Below are positions 1 to 5,838 of a stretch of 6,138 nucleotides of DNA, piece after piece. Below the pieces are notes generated by a model that was given only the letters and a program-made list of their open reading frames with translations, did not search any database and was not told where the DNA came from. The stretch's first letter is position 1. Every line of letters starts with the position of its first letter. Both the position numbers and the translations under genes were made by a program. The DNA is from Rickettsiales bacterium (GTDB taxonomy: Bacteria > Pseudomonadota > Alphaproteobacteria > Rs-D84 > CACZYB01), in assembly GCA_031276335.1 (NCBI GenBank), contig JAISNH010000088.1, positions 1-6,138 on the forward strand. Direction: 5' to 3'.

Positions 1-485
1 CCCATAGCGTCGTAGGCCAGTCCCGACGGGTCGGCGTTTTCGCGGGCGAAGAATCTTGCGCCCGCCCTGTCCGCCCATTCCTTCAGCTGCTCGGTCGCGC
101 TGGCGCGGAACGTGTCGCATGCCGCGATAGCAACCCGTTTGCCTTCGCTTGAATATTTGCAGGCGAGCTTGCCGATAGTGGTTGTCTTTCCGCTGCCGTT
201 GACGCCGACCATGACCACCGAAAACGGCTTCGCCCCCCCGATTTCGAATCTGGCGACTATTGGGGCCAGGATTTTCAGCAGCTCGGCGCGCAAAATACGC
301 TTCACATCGTCGTCCGCGGTTTCCCGCCCGAACCTCTGCTTCCGGATTTCGGAAATGAGCGATGCTACGATGTCGTACGAAATGTCGGCGGCGACCAGCA
401 GCTCCTCGAGCCCGTCAAGCGCCGTTTCATCAAGCTTCCTATGGGTGAACAACGCCGATATCTTCGCTCCCAGCCGTCCGAACAT
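1..485 (-). CDS. ftsY: Signal recognition particle receptor FtsY, N-terminal part (3' end beyond window)
   Basis: FtsY is the membrane-associated SRP receptor GTPase that docks Ffh-ribosome complexes at the inner membrane for co-translational insertion. The visible 161 codons hold the helical N domain (about residues 15-80) and the start of the G domain. The P-loop reads GVNGSGKTTTIGKLA from residue 94, the FtsY form rather than the Ffh form, and DTFRASATEQL from residue 124 is the next GTPase motif. The start at 485 is supported by a good ribosome binding site six bases upstream and by the protein beginning almost directly at the N domain. The long acidic A domain of enterobacterial FtsY is therefore absent, as is common in other lineages. 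The gene is divergent from miaA and leaves the window at base 1, so the later GTPase motifs cannot be checked. Confidence 0.96.
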   Translation of the reverse strand, partial: MFGRLGAKISALFTHRKLDETALDGLEELLVAADISYDIVASLISEIRKQRFGRETADDDVKRILRAELLKILAPIVARFEIGGAKPFSVVMVGVNGSGKTTTIGKLACKYSSEGKRVAIAACDTFRASATEQLKEWADRAGARFFARENADPSGLAYDAM

Positions 486-491
486 CGAAAA

Positions 492-500
492 CCTTTCCTT
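492..500 (-). promoter_or_regulatory. Ribosome binding site of ftsY
   Basis: On the minus strand AAGGAAAGG lies six bases before the ATG at 485. This fixes the start of ftsY. A TATAGT hexamer on the minus strand at 507-512 could be its -10 box, but no convincing -35 lies 16-18 bases upstream of it, so the promoter is not called. Confidence 0.8.
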
Positions 501-568
501 GCAATAACTATATTAAATCAAAATTCACGCCCTCGCAGGCTCGTGCTATTTTAATTTATTCCATCAGC

Positions 569-601
569 CTAAAAAAGCCGGGCAAAGCTCGCCTGTTTTA
601 G
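569..601. other. Inverted repeat with A/T flanks in the ftsY-miaA divergent gap
   Basis: CTAAAA (569-574) is mirrored by TTTTAG (596-601). Inside, CGGGC (579-583) and GCTCG (587-591) form a short stem around AAA, with one G-T pair when read on the plus strand. The A tract on the left and T tract on the right give it the look of a bidirectional terminator, which is odd between two divergent genes. It could be a leader structure, an old terminator or chance. Nothing else of note was seen in 501-636. Confidence 0.3.
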
Positions 602-636
602 AAGTTCGTTTATAAAAAATAAACCTATCAAACTGT

Positions 637-663
637 TTGACTATGCCTTGCAAAGTATATAGT
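637..663 (+). promoter_or_regulatory. Probable promoter of miaA
   Basis: TTGACT at 637-642 and TATAGT at 658-663 resemble sigma-70 -35 and -10 boxes, but the spacer is only 15 bases. A shifted -10 (TAGTAT, 660-665) would give 17 bases with a poorer match. Either would start the transcript about 20-25 bases before the miaA start codon. Confidence 0.45.
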
Positions 664-692
664 ATTAGGATGAAATATAGCAAGGAAATTTT

Positions 693-1586
693 ATGCAGGG
701 AAAGATAAAAGTCATTTACGGGCCGACCGCGTCCGGCAAAAGCGCGAAGGCGATCGAGTTGGCCATTGCGGACGGCGGCGTAATCATCAACGCCGACAGC
801 CAGCAGGTGTACCGCGAGCTGCCCATACTGTCCGCGCAGCCGGGCCCCGCCGACATGGCGAAGGCGCCGCACAGGATGTACGGCGTACTGTCCGGGGAGG
901 ACAGGATGGACGCCTTCCGCTGGTCCGAGATGGCGGCCTCTGAAATACGCGCGGCGTGGGAGGCGGGCAAGACGCCCTATGTCGTCGGCGGAACCGGGTT
1001 TTACATAAAGGCGCTGGCCCAGGGGCTGTCTGTCGTTCCTGCGATACCGCGCCCTATACGCGATATGGTCAGGAAGCAGGGGCTGAAGTCCAAAATATCG
1101 GAGCTGTACGAGATACTGAAGGGATACGACCCCGACCTTGCCACGCGGATCAACCCCCACGACAAGCAAAGGATACTGCGCGGCATCGAAACCTTCCGCG
1201 CGACCGGCATGCCCCTGTCGTCGTGGCAGAGGCAGCGGAAGATAAAGCCCTTTCCCGAGGCCGAGTTCGAATTTTTCGCCGTCGATTTCCCGATGGACGA
1301 GCTGGAGCGGCGGATAGAGGCGCGGACGGACGCCATGATAAAGGCCGGCGTCGTCGACGAGGTGCGGGCTATGCTGGCCATGGGATATCCGGAGGGCGCT
1401 CCGATTTACAAGATCATAGGCGTGGACGCCGTCAGCGCCCACATCGGCGGGAAGATGAGCGCCGGCGACATGCGCGCGGCGATCGTGCTTGCGACCCGGC
1501 AGTATGCGAAGCGGCAGCGGACGTTTTTCCGGACGCAGATGGAACACGCGCAAAATCCGCCTCCGCCGGCCGGGGCGGTTGCTTAA
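693..1586 (+). CDS. miaA: tRNA dimethylallyltransferase MiaA
   Basis: MiaA transfers a dimethylallyl group from DMAPP to N6 of adenosine 37 in tRNAs that read UNN codons, the first step towards ms2i6A. It acts in the cytoplasm. The 297 residues match the family length of about 300. The P-loop GPTASGKS is at residues 10-17, and the catalytic aspartate is D35 in NADSQQVYREL, where most relatives have DSMQ. VVGGTGFYI starts at residue 97, and the tRNA-binding signature TRQYAKRQRTFFR is at 268-280. AAGGA at 682-686 precedes the ATG by six bases. The gene stands alone on the plus strand, divergent from ftsY. Its GC-rich codon use contrasts with the AT-rich start of the next gene. It appears intact, and a short proline/alanine tail follows the last motif. 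Confidence 0.97.
   Translation: MQGKIKVIYGPTASGKSAKAIELAIADGGVIINADSQQVYRELPILSAQPGPADMAKAPHRMYGVLSGEDRMDAFRWSEMAASEIRAAWEAGKTPYVVGGTGFYIKALAQGLSVVPAIPRPIRDMVRKQGLKSKISELYEILKGYDPDLATRINPHDKQRILRGIETFRATGMPLSSWQRQRKIKPFPEAEFEFFAVDFPMDELERRIEARTDAMIKAGVVDEVRAMLAMGYPEGAPIYKIIGVDAVSAHIGGKMSAGDMRAAIVLATRQYAKRQRTFFRTQMEHAQNPPPPAGAVA
1563..1580 (+). terminator. Possible weak hairpin at the miaA stop
   Basis: CCGCC (1563-1567) and GGCGG (1574-1578) can pair around a six-base loop within the last miaA codons. Only TTGCTT follows, not a clean T run. It may be a poor terminator or simply a by-product of GC-rich coding sequence. Confidence 0.2.
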
Positions 1587-1594
1587 AATAATAT

Positions 1595-1623
1595 TTGACC
1601 AAAATCAAATTTTGTGATATAGT
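1595..1623 (+). promoter_or_regulatory. Strong predicted sigma-70 promoter of the 485-codon orphan gene
   Basis: TTGACC (1595-1600) and TATAGT (1618-1623) are separated by exactly 17 bases. TGA directly before the -10 box makes it an extended -10. The expected transcript start, near 1630, leaves a leader of about 26 bases carrying the ribosome binding site AAGGGAG (1641-1647). The promoter lies just after the miaA stop codon, so the orphan gene need not depend on miaA transcription. Confidence 0.75.
1600..1614. promoter_or_regulatory. Dyad in the promoter spacer (possible operator)
   Basis: CAAAAT and ATTTTG form perfect 6-base arms around CAA, and they fill most of the spacer between the -35 and -10 boxes. 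That is a position where a repressor could block RNA polymerase. AT-rich dyads of this size also arise by chance, and no regulator gene is visible in the window. Confidence 0.3.
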
Positions 1624-1655
1624 GCGGCCAAACAACCCAGAAGGGAGAATCGAAA

Positions 1656-3113
1656 ATGAATATTTGGGATTTGCCGTCCATCCAGAAAATTTTGGCGGAC
1701 AGTACATATGATGTTTATCTTATGCGCCTTTTTATCAGGCAAATTTATGGAAATGCTGCATTCATCATGCCTGGAAGTGAGATTGAAGAAATATCTGGCC
1801 GTAAAAAAGGTTATATGTATTTAGACTTTAAACAACATTATAATGAGAATGGAGAAGCGGTAGATGAAGACATAATCCCGGAGGACATGTTCACTTCTGA
1901 GGAATATGAAGCATATGCAAAAGACCCTTCGGATACATCCACCGAGGGCAAGGCTGTGCTGGCAGACATGGTTGGGGATTTCAGGAGATTTTTGGAAGAT
2001 ACGATAGTGATATACAGGCGTTTGGATGATGTATCCAATGCCGATCATCGAAGCTCTGTTATAAAGAAGATCCAAGAATATGTAAGCAATTCCGACTTTG
2101 CAGACAGAAGCGTTAGTCATGTTTCATATTCTGTCACGGAAAATCTGAACCGTATGATTGAGGAAGTCGAAGAAACCGAGAAAGCTTCGGGTGATTTAGA
2201 GTTGTCGGATTTCCTGGAGCCTGCCGCTTCGGATGTTGCTGAAGATGGGGGCGTGCCCGATGATTTAGAGTTGCCGGATTCCTTGGAGTCCGCCGCTCCG
2301 GGTGTTGCTGAAGATGAGGGCGTGCCCGATGATTTAGAGGCTGAAGCGGGCAGCGCAGCCTTTGCCGAGGATACCGGGGATTCCGGAGGCCGGATGGATG
2401 AAGACGCCGGCGGCCATGGTCATCCGCTGAAATATGTCGGTCTTGTCGCGCGTGGACTTTTATCTCAGGAGGAGCAGAAACGGATAAATGTCCGGTCGGA
2501 TGGCGGGGATGCGAAGAATCTTGTCGAGGCCGATCTCGACAGTCTGAACGACACGTCACGGATGAGTTGGTCCCAGAATGGCGCCGGCGATCCGTCGGCG
2601 GAAATAAGGGCTAAGGAAGAAAACCAAGACGATCCGGTCACCAGGTTTTTCTACAAGCATGACGCGAAGGGCTTGGCGGAGCCCGGGAGGCTGCCGAAAG
2701 GGTCGGTGTATTCCGGAATTCTCGGCATGTTGGACTATATGGCCAACGTCAGGTACAAGGATCATCCGGACGTTGAATATCCCATCGAAATCAAGACGCA
2801 GACCCCGGCGTTCCTGTCGGCTGCGGTGGTTGGGCTGGTTTCCGCATGCAAATCAGCGGCGGTAGCCCGCGCCGCGTTGGCCAATGGGAAGTGGGTGAAC
2901 GAGGACGGCACTTTGGGCGAACCTCTGAATTCCGGTCAGACGTTGAAGTTCACCCAGATTGCAGCCTCGATAGATAAGGTCAGCGCGTTCGTAATCGATG
3001 GCATAAGGATAGACAGGGAGAAGTTGTCGGAGGCGAGTAATGCGGACAGCATCCTGCAGTTCATCGCGGCACAAAAGATAGCGCTCGCCCGCCGTCAGCA
3101 ACAGGGTAGATAG
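1656..3113 (+). CDS. Orphan acidic protein with internal tandem repeat, function unknown
   Basis: I do not recognise this 485-residue protein. It has no signal peptide and a single cysteine (in VSACKSA), so it is probably cytoplasmic. Three parts can be seen. Residues 1-165 are an AT-rich-encoded, probably helical region. Residues 170-255 are an acidic linker rich in D, E, G and P, containing two 23-residue repeats. Residues 326-485 are a mixed domain with a hydrophobic alanine/valine helix at about 386-408 and a basic tail ending RRQQQGR. The start at 1656 is set by AAGGGAG eight bases upstream and by the promoter before it. The first 500 bases are much poorer in GC than miaA (40 of 120 bases in 1741-1860), while the 3' half is close to host composition. 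This suggests a fusion or acquisition. A regulatory, structural or effector role is possible but nothing visible chooses between them. Confidence 0.85.
   Translation: MNIWDLPSIQKILADSTYDVYLMRLFIRQIYGNAAFIMPGSEIEEISGRKKGYMYLDFKQHYNENGEAVDEDIIPEDMFTSEEYEAYAKDPSDTSTEGKAVLADMVGDFRRFLEDTIVIYRRLDDVSNADHRSSVIKKIQEYVSNSDFADRSVSHVSYSVTENLNRMIEEVEETEKASGDLELSDFLEPAASDVAEDGGVPDDLELPDSLESAAPGVAEDEGVPDDLEAEAGSAAFAEDTGDSGGRMDEDAGGHGHPLKYVGLVARGLLSQEEQKRINVRSDGGDAKNLVEADLDSLNDTSRMSWSQNGAGDPSAEIRAKEENQDDPVTRFFYKHDAKGLAEPGRLPKGSVYSGILGMLDYMANVRYKDHPDVEYPIEIKTQTPAFLSAAVVGLVSACKSAAVARAALANGKWVNEDGTLGEPLNSGQTLKFTQIAASIDKVSAFVIDGIRIDREKLSEASNADSILQFIAAQKIALARRQQQGR
2193..2330 (+). repeat. Two 69-bp in-frame tandem repeats plus a short third start
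   Basis: Units 2193-2261 and 2262-2330 differ at 8 of 69 positions by my count and encode 23 residues each, beginning DLELSDFLEPAA and DLELPDSLESAA. A third copy begins GATTTAGAG at 2331 and then diverges. The encoded linker is acidic and likely flexible. Most of the eight changes alter the amino acid while D/E/G/P character is kept. Confidence 0.9.
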
Positions 3114-3141
3114 CCCGCTTTTAGGTTTCGTACATCCCGTC

Positions 3142-3164
3142 ATAGCGGCACCTGATGCCGCTAT
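3142..3164. repeat. Perfect 9-bp hairpin
   Basis: ATAGCGGCA (3142-3150) pairs perfectly with TGCCGCTAT (3156-3164) around the loop CCTGA. It lies 29 bases after the stop of the 485-codon gene. There is no T run, so it is better read as part of the dispersed repeat than as an intrinsic terminator, though it may protect the transcript 3' end. Confidence 0.75.
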
Positions 3165-3240
3165 CCAGGTGGTGAAGGATTCCTTGCGTGACCTGGATTC
3201 CGGCTTTCGCGGGACTGACGGCGGATTGAATTCCCAGGTT

Positions 3241-3292
3241 TGACTGCTGCGCGCCGCCCTTTGGGTCGTTCCTACGGCTTGCGCCGCAGTCA
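3241..3292. repeat. Long inverted repeat, 12-base arms
   Basis: TGACTGCTGCGC (3241-3252) and GCGCCGCAGTCA (3281-3292) pair at 11 of 12 positions across a 28-base interior that is itself GC-rich. It belongs to the composite repeat region. Confidence 0.65.
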
Positions 3293-3349
3293 CCCTTTCC
3301 CGGCGACATCTTCGCCTCGAAAGTCGCGGGAATGATGCGGGGCGATAGA

Positions 3350-3370
3350 TTCCCCGGCCTGTCCGGGGAA
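3350..3370. repeat. Perfect 8-bp hairpin just upstream of a promoter
   Basis: TTCCCCGG (3350-3357) pairs with CCGGGGAA (3363-3370) around CCTGT. No T run follows on either strand. The hairpin ends 19 bases before the -35 box of the secreted-protein gene, and could insulate that promoter or bind a regulator. It is most simply the terminal palindrome of the repeat region. Confidence 0.7.
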
Positions 3371-3389
3371 AATTATACCTCAAATCCTC

Positions 3390-3418
3390 TTTACAAACAT
3401 CCGGAAAAATGTTATACT
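3390..3418 (+). promoter_or_regulatory. Strong predicted sigma-70 promoter of the secreted-protein gene
   Basis: TTTACA (3390-3395) and TATACT (3413-3418) are 17 bases apart, and TGT directly before the -10 box makes it an extended -10. The transcript should start near 3425, giving a leader of about 15 bases. A 5-base dyad, AACAT (3396-3400) and ATGTT (3409-3413), sits within and beside the spacer. The position rules out an upstream ATG at 3332 as the real start. Confidence 0.8.
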
Positions 3419-3426
3419 GCGTATAT

Positions 3427-3433
3427 GAGGGAG
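3427..3433 (+). promoter_or_regulatory. Ribosome binding site deciding the start at 3440
   Basis: GAGGGAG lies six bases before ATG 3440. The in-frame ATG at 3425 overlaps the predicted transcript start and has no ribosome binding site, so 3440 is preferred. Confidence 0.75.
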
Positions 3434-3439
3434 CAGAAC

Positions 3440-5470
3440 ATGAGAGGTTCACTAAGGATTCTTGGGGTTGGCTTGCTGTCGCTCGCGCTGGTCGCGGGCG
3501 CGTTCGAGGCATTCGCCCAGAAAAGCTCCGCCAAGAAATCGTCCAAATCCAGCAAGGCGAAGACCAAGGCGAAGGCGGCTCAGGCCGCGGCAATACTGGC
3601 CGACGAGCGCGCCGCGTCGAACCCGCGCGTGGCCGTGCCCTCCGGCAACACGAACGCCGGCACCACCACGACCACGACCACCGTCGTCGACGAGGCTACC
3701 GAAATCGAAATGCTGCGTTCCAACCTGATGATGTGCCTGGTGCCGAAGTGCGAGGGCGACGTGCCGTACGAGACCTGCTTCCCGAAGGGGCAGGTCGAAT
3801 ATGTGGTCAAGACGGACACCCTGTGCAAGGGCTATTACGACGCGGCTTCGTCGGACAGGGTGCGCCTGACCGCCCTGACGCAGGCCACGGCGAAGGTAAA
3901 CGAGTATTTCCAGGAAAGCTGCAAGGAAGCGGGCGGCACGGTGCGCGGCGGAAAGTGCGAGATCAGCATATGCTATTGGGCGCGCGGCGAGGAGTCCGGC
4001 AGCGACCTGGATCCGCGGTGCCAGGGATACACGGTCGGAAAGACGGTTTCCTGCAACTCCACCGCGTTCGGCCTGACCGCGCAGGACATGCAGTACAAGC
4101 CGGAAAAGATGTCGGTCGAAAACCTGACCGGCGTGATATCGGGCGGCATGCAGGTCTTGACCGGCGGCGTAAATACCGTCATGAACATCGCGCAGGCCTC
4201 CAGCGCAAGCAAGAAGCTGAGGCAGATGGAGCGCGTCGACGGCGATGCGGTTTATTTGTTCAACGGAACCTCGCTGCAGGAGAAAGCTTGGTGCAAACAG
4301 TACAGATACGAATCCAAGGGGATGTTCAGCGGGTGTAGCGAAGTTAAGTGTCCAGATGGCTTTTCCCCTGACGGAGAGGGCGACAACGAAGAATGCCGGT
4401 GCAAGAAGGAAATAAGTTCGGCCGTCGACTGTGGCTGGGGAGAAAAACCCGATGTTGAATGTGCCAATTCTTCGGAGGTGAAAGGATCTTTCAACAATCA
4501 AAAAGGATGCTGGGTAAAGATTACGAACACTTCCGCCGCCAAGCGCGACAAGAAGACGCAGGAGCTGATCCGAACCCTGAAGGATTTGGAGAGTTTGAGG
4601 ACGCAGGCGGAGAGGGCTACGCAATTCTCGAATATAATCACTTATGGCCAGCAAGCTTCCATGATGAAAGAAATGTCGAATGTGTTTGGCACTTCTACCA
4701 CCACAAGCTCGACGGCGGGAAAACACAAATGTGAATCAGAGACAAAAACATGTCCACCTGATAGGGTATACGGATGTAGGAAAGAGGACATTGAGGGTTT
4801 TGCAAGATACAATGGATGTGAAGAGCTTGTCCCCAATCGATCATTTGTATGCTTGAAAAGAGATCAGTCCGCGGGCTATATAAACTGTACATGGGATGCG
4901 CGAGATAAAAACTTTTATGGTGATGCGCCTGAAGTGTCGTGTATTGCTGGCAGGCAATATATAGATAGTAATGGAGAGACAAAGAAAGTTCCTGATGATA
5001 TTAATGCTGAAAATTACGGTATCGCTATAGCGGCTTGTGAAGAATATATGAAGAAAAACGTAAATCCTTTCTCTAGCGATAATATATTTGAGAATGAAAC
5101 TAGATTGAGATCTATTTACAATATGGGTGCTGCCCCTGGTAAAAAGTCTGGCTTTCAGCAAGAGTTAGATGGTACGGTTTCCGACTACAACAGCACTTTG
5201 TCCGCGTACAAGTCGACGCAGTCCGAGATCAACCGCCGCGAGGCGGAGCGGAAGGAGCTGGAGGCCAAAAAGGCCGAGGGCGTCGCCGGCGCCTGGGCCT
5301 CCGGCAGCACCGAAATCCTGGGCGGCGGAATGGCCATTACGACCAGCCTGCTGGCCGCGGACGCAGACCGCAAGGCGCGCACCGGAAGCTGCTATGTCGG
5401 CGATCCGAAGGCCGGCGGCCGTCCCTTCACCTCCGACGGCTCCATGAAAAAGGTCGGCTGGAGCAATTGA
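3440..5470 (+). CDS. Secreted cysteine-rich protein with mosaic composition, function unknown
   Basis: This 676-residue protein is not one I recognise. A signal peptide is clear: basic MRGSLR, a hydrophobic core, then AFA before Q27, a good type I site, so export to the periplasm or surface is likely. After it come a lysine/serine/alanine tract (28-51) and seven threonines (75-81). The 26 cysteines fall mainly in three clusters, about 99-205, 285-357 and 431-533, plus C651, suggesting disulfide-bonded modules. Charged helices at about 369-400 and 575-614 look like coiled coils. Two similar glycine-rich hydrophobic segments start at S234 and S621. Start choice rests on the ribosome binding site and promoter just upstream. 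Bases 4741-5160 are about 40% GC (166 of 420 by hand count) against over 60% on both sides, so the third cysteine cluster is compositionally foreign. It may be an envelope or host-interaction protein, by inference only. Confidence 0.88.
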   Translation: MRGSLRILGVGLLSLALVAGAFEAFAQKSSAKKSSKSSKAKTKAKAAQAAAILADERAASNPRVAVPSGNTNAGTTTTTTTVVDEATEIEMLRSNLMMCLVPKCEGDVPYETCFPKGQVEYVVKTDTLCKGYYDAASSDRVRLTALTQATAKVNEYFQESCKEAGGTVRGGKCEISICYWARGEESGSDLDPRCQGYTVGKTVSCNSTAFGLTAQDMQYKPEKMSVENLTGVISGGMQVLTGGVNTVMNIAQASSASKKLRQMERVDGDAVYLFNGTSLQEKAWCKQYRYESKGMFSGCSEVKCPDGFSPDGEGDNEECRCKKEISSAVDCGWGEKPDVECANSSEVKGSFNNQKGCWVKITNTSAAKRDKKTQELIRTLKDLESLRTQAERATQFSNIITYGQQASMMKEMSNVFGTSTTTSSTAGKHKCESETKTCPPDRVYGCRKEDIEGFARYNGCEELVPNRSFVCLKRDQSAGYINCTWDARDKNFYGDAPEVSCIAGRQYIDSNGETKKVPDDINAENYGIAIAACEEYMKKNVNPFSSDNIFENETRLRSIYNMGAAPGKKSGFQQELDGTVSDYNSTLSAYKSTQSEINRREAERKELEAKKAEGVAGAWASGSTEILGGGMAITTSLLAADADRKARTGSCYVGDPKAGGRPFTSDGSMKKVGWSN

Positions 5471-5482
5471 GGGTAGAAGATT

Positions 5483-5512
5483 GTCACCCCTGCGAAGGCA
5501 GGGGCGAAGTGT
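5483..5512 (+). repeat. Left arm of the inverted repeat flanking the GIY-YIG gene
   Basis: This 30-base arm matches the reverse complement of 5839-5868 at 28 positions; the first 22 bases are identical. It contains its own perfect hairpin, CCCCTGC-GAAG-GCAGGGG (5487-5504). It begins 12 bases after the stop codon of the secreted-protein gene, where it may also protect that transcript's 3' end. Confidence 0.9.
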
Positions 5513-5529
5513 CTTAGGGTGGGGCTAAT

Positions 5530-5826
5530 GTGATTGGCAAACAGGCGTATGTTTACATAATGGCCGATAAGCCCATGGGCATGTTATATGTCGGAGTCAC
5601 TTCCGATTTGCTTGCCAGGACCTATAAACATAAGCATGAATTCTATGACGGATATACCAAAAAGCACAATATCAAGATGTTTGTGTATTATGAAATTTTC
5701 GAAGATATTGAAAATGCTATTAAAAGGGAAAAATGTATAAAAAAATGGAAAAGAAATTGGAAGTTCAGGTTGATTATAGGCATGAATCCCGACTGGCATG
5801 ATTTATGGAATGAAATAATAAAATGA
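5530..5826 (+). CDS. Small single-domain GIY-YIG endonuclease
   Basis: The 98 residues are almost entirely one GIY-YIG nuclease domain, of the short stand-alone kind often mislabelled as an UvrC-like excinuclease. The first motif is YVYI (7-10) and the second is LYVG (19-22). The catalytic arginine is probably R30, with H34 one turn later, and the metal-binding glutamate is E67 in KREKCIKKWKR. The family's C-terminal NPxWxDL pattern is present as NPDWHDL (86-92). The GTG start at 5530 is preferred because the next in-frame ATG at 5560 would remove the first motif; AGGGTGGGG (5516-5524) is a plausible ribosome binding site. All key residues seem present, so an active nuclease is expected. Its DNA target is unknown, and the palindromic repeats around it are the obvious candidates. 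Confidence 0.93.
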   Translation: MIGKQAYVYIMADKPMGMLYVGVTSDLLARTYKHKHEFYDGYTKKHNIKMFVYYEIFEDIENAIKREKCIKKWKRNWKFRLIIGMNPDWHDLWNEIIK

Positions 5827-5838
5827 TTTAACCTGCTA

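Larger units (their letters stand above)
3121..3370. repeat. Composite of REP-like dispersed palindromes between the two orphan genes
   Basis: The 326-bp gap between the orphan genes contains no credible gene. It holds a chain of palindromes: a hairpin at 3142-3164, an inverted repeat with arms 3165-3170 and 3191-3196, a degenerate ATTCCGGC-TTTC-GCGGGACT unit at 3197-3216, long arms at 3241-3252 and 3281-3292, a GCGGGAATGATG motif near 3326-3337, and a hairpin at 3350-3370. Reverse-strand reading gives the PAKAGIQ and LDSGIR peptide strings familiar from spurious ORFs over dispersed proteobacterial repeats. Copies elsewhere in the genome are expected but cannot be seen here. Confidence 0.7.

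Noticed and set aside
112..507. 131-codon plus-strand frame at the left edge
   Set aside because: It lies opposite ftsY, whose minus-strand reading has clear GTPase motifs.
564..1553. Long minus-strand open frame of 329 codons opposite miaA
   Set aside because: It is a shadow of the GC-rich miaA gene: arginine/leucine/proline-rich, no domain, no ribosome binding site, while miaA on the plus strand has all family motifs.
956..1591. Second plus-strand frame within miaA
   Set aside because: Out of frame with miaA, with low-complexity R/G/A-rich sequence and no start signals.
3121..3309. 62-codon minus-strand frame over the repeat region
   Set aside because: Its peptide (PAKAGIQ, LDSGIR strings) is the usual translation of dispersed palindromic repeats, not a gene.
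3332..3439. Upstream starts for the secreted protein at 3332 or 3425
   Set aside because: ATG 3332 lies upstream of the promoter inside the repeat region and would bury the signal peptide; ATG 3425 sits at the predicted transcript start without a ribosome binding site.
3409..4338. 309-codon plus-strand frame overlapping the secreted-protein gene
   Set aside because: It is the +1 shadow, very rich in R and G, and starts before the predicted transcript start.
3452..4726. 424-codon minus-strand open frame opposite the secreted-protein gene
   Set aside because: The plus strand has a promoter, ribosome binding site, signal peptide and organised cysteines; the minus frame is a high-GC artefact that ends in the signal-peptide region.
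5483..5504. Intrinsic terminator after the secreted-protein gene
   Set aside because: The stem is strong but no T run follows; it is better explained as the repeat arm, though it may stabilise the transcript end.
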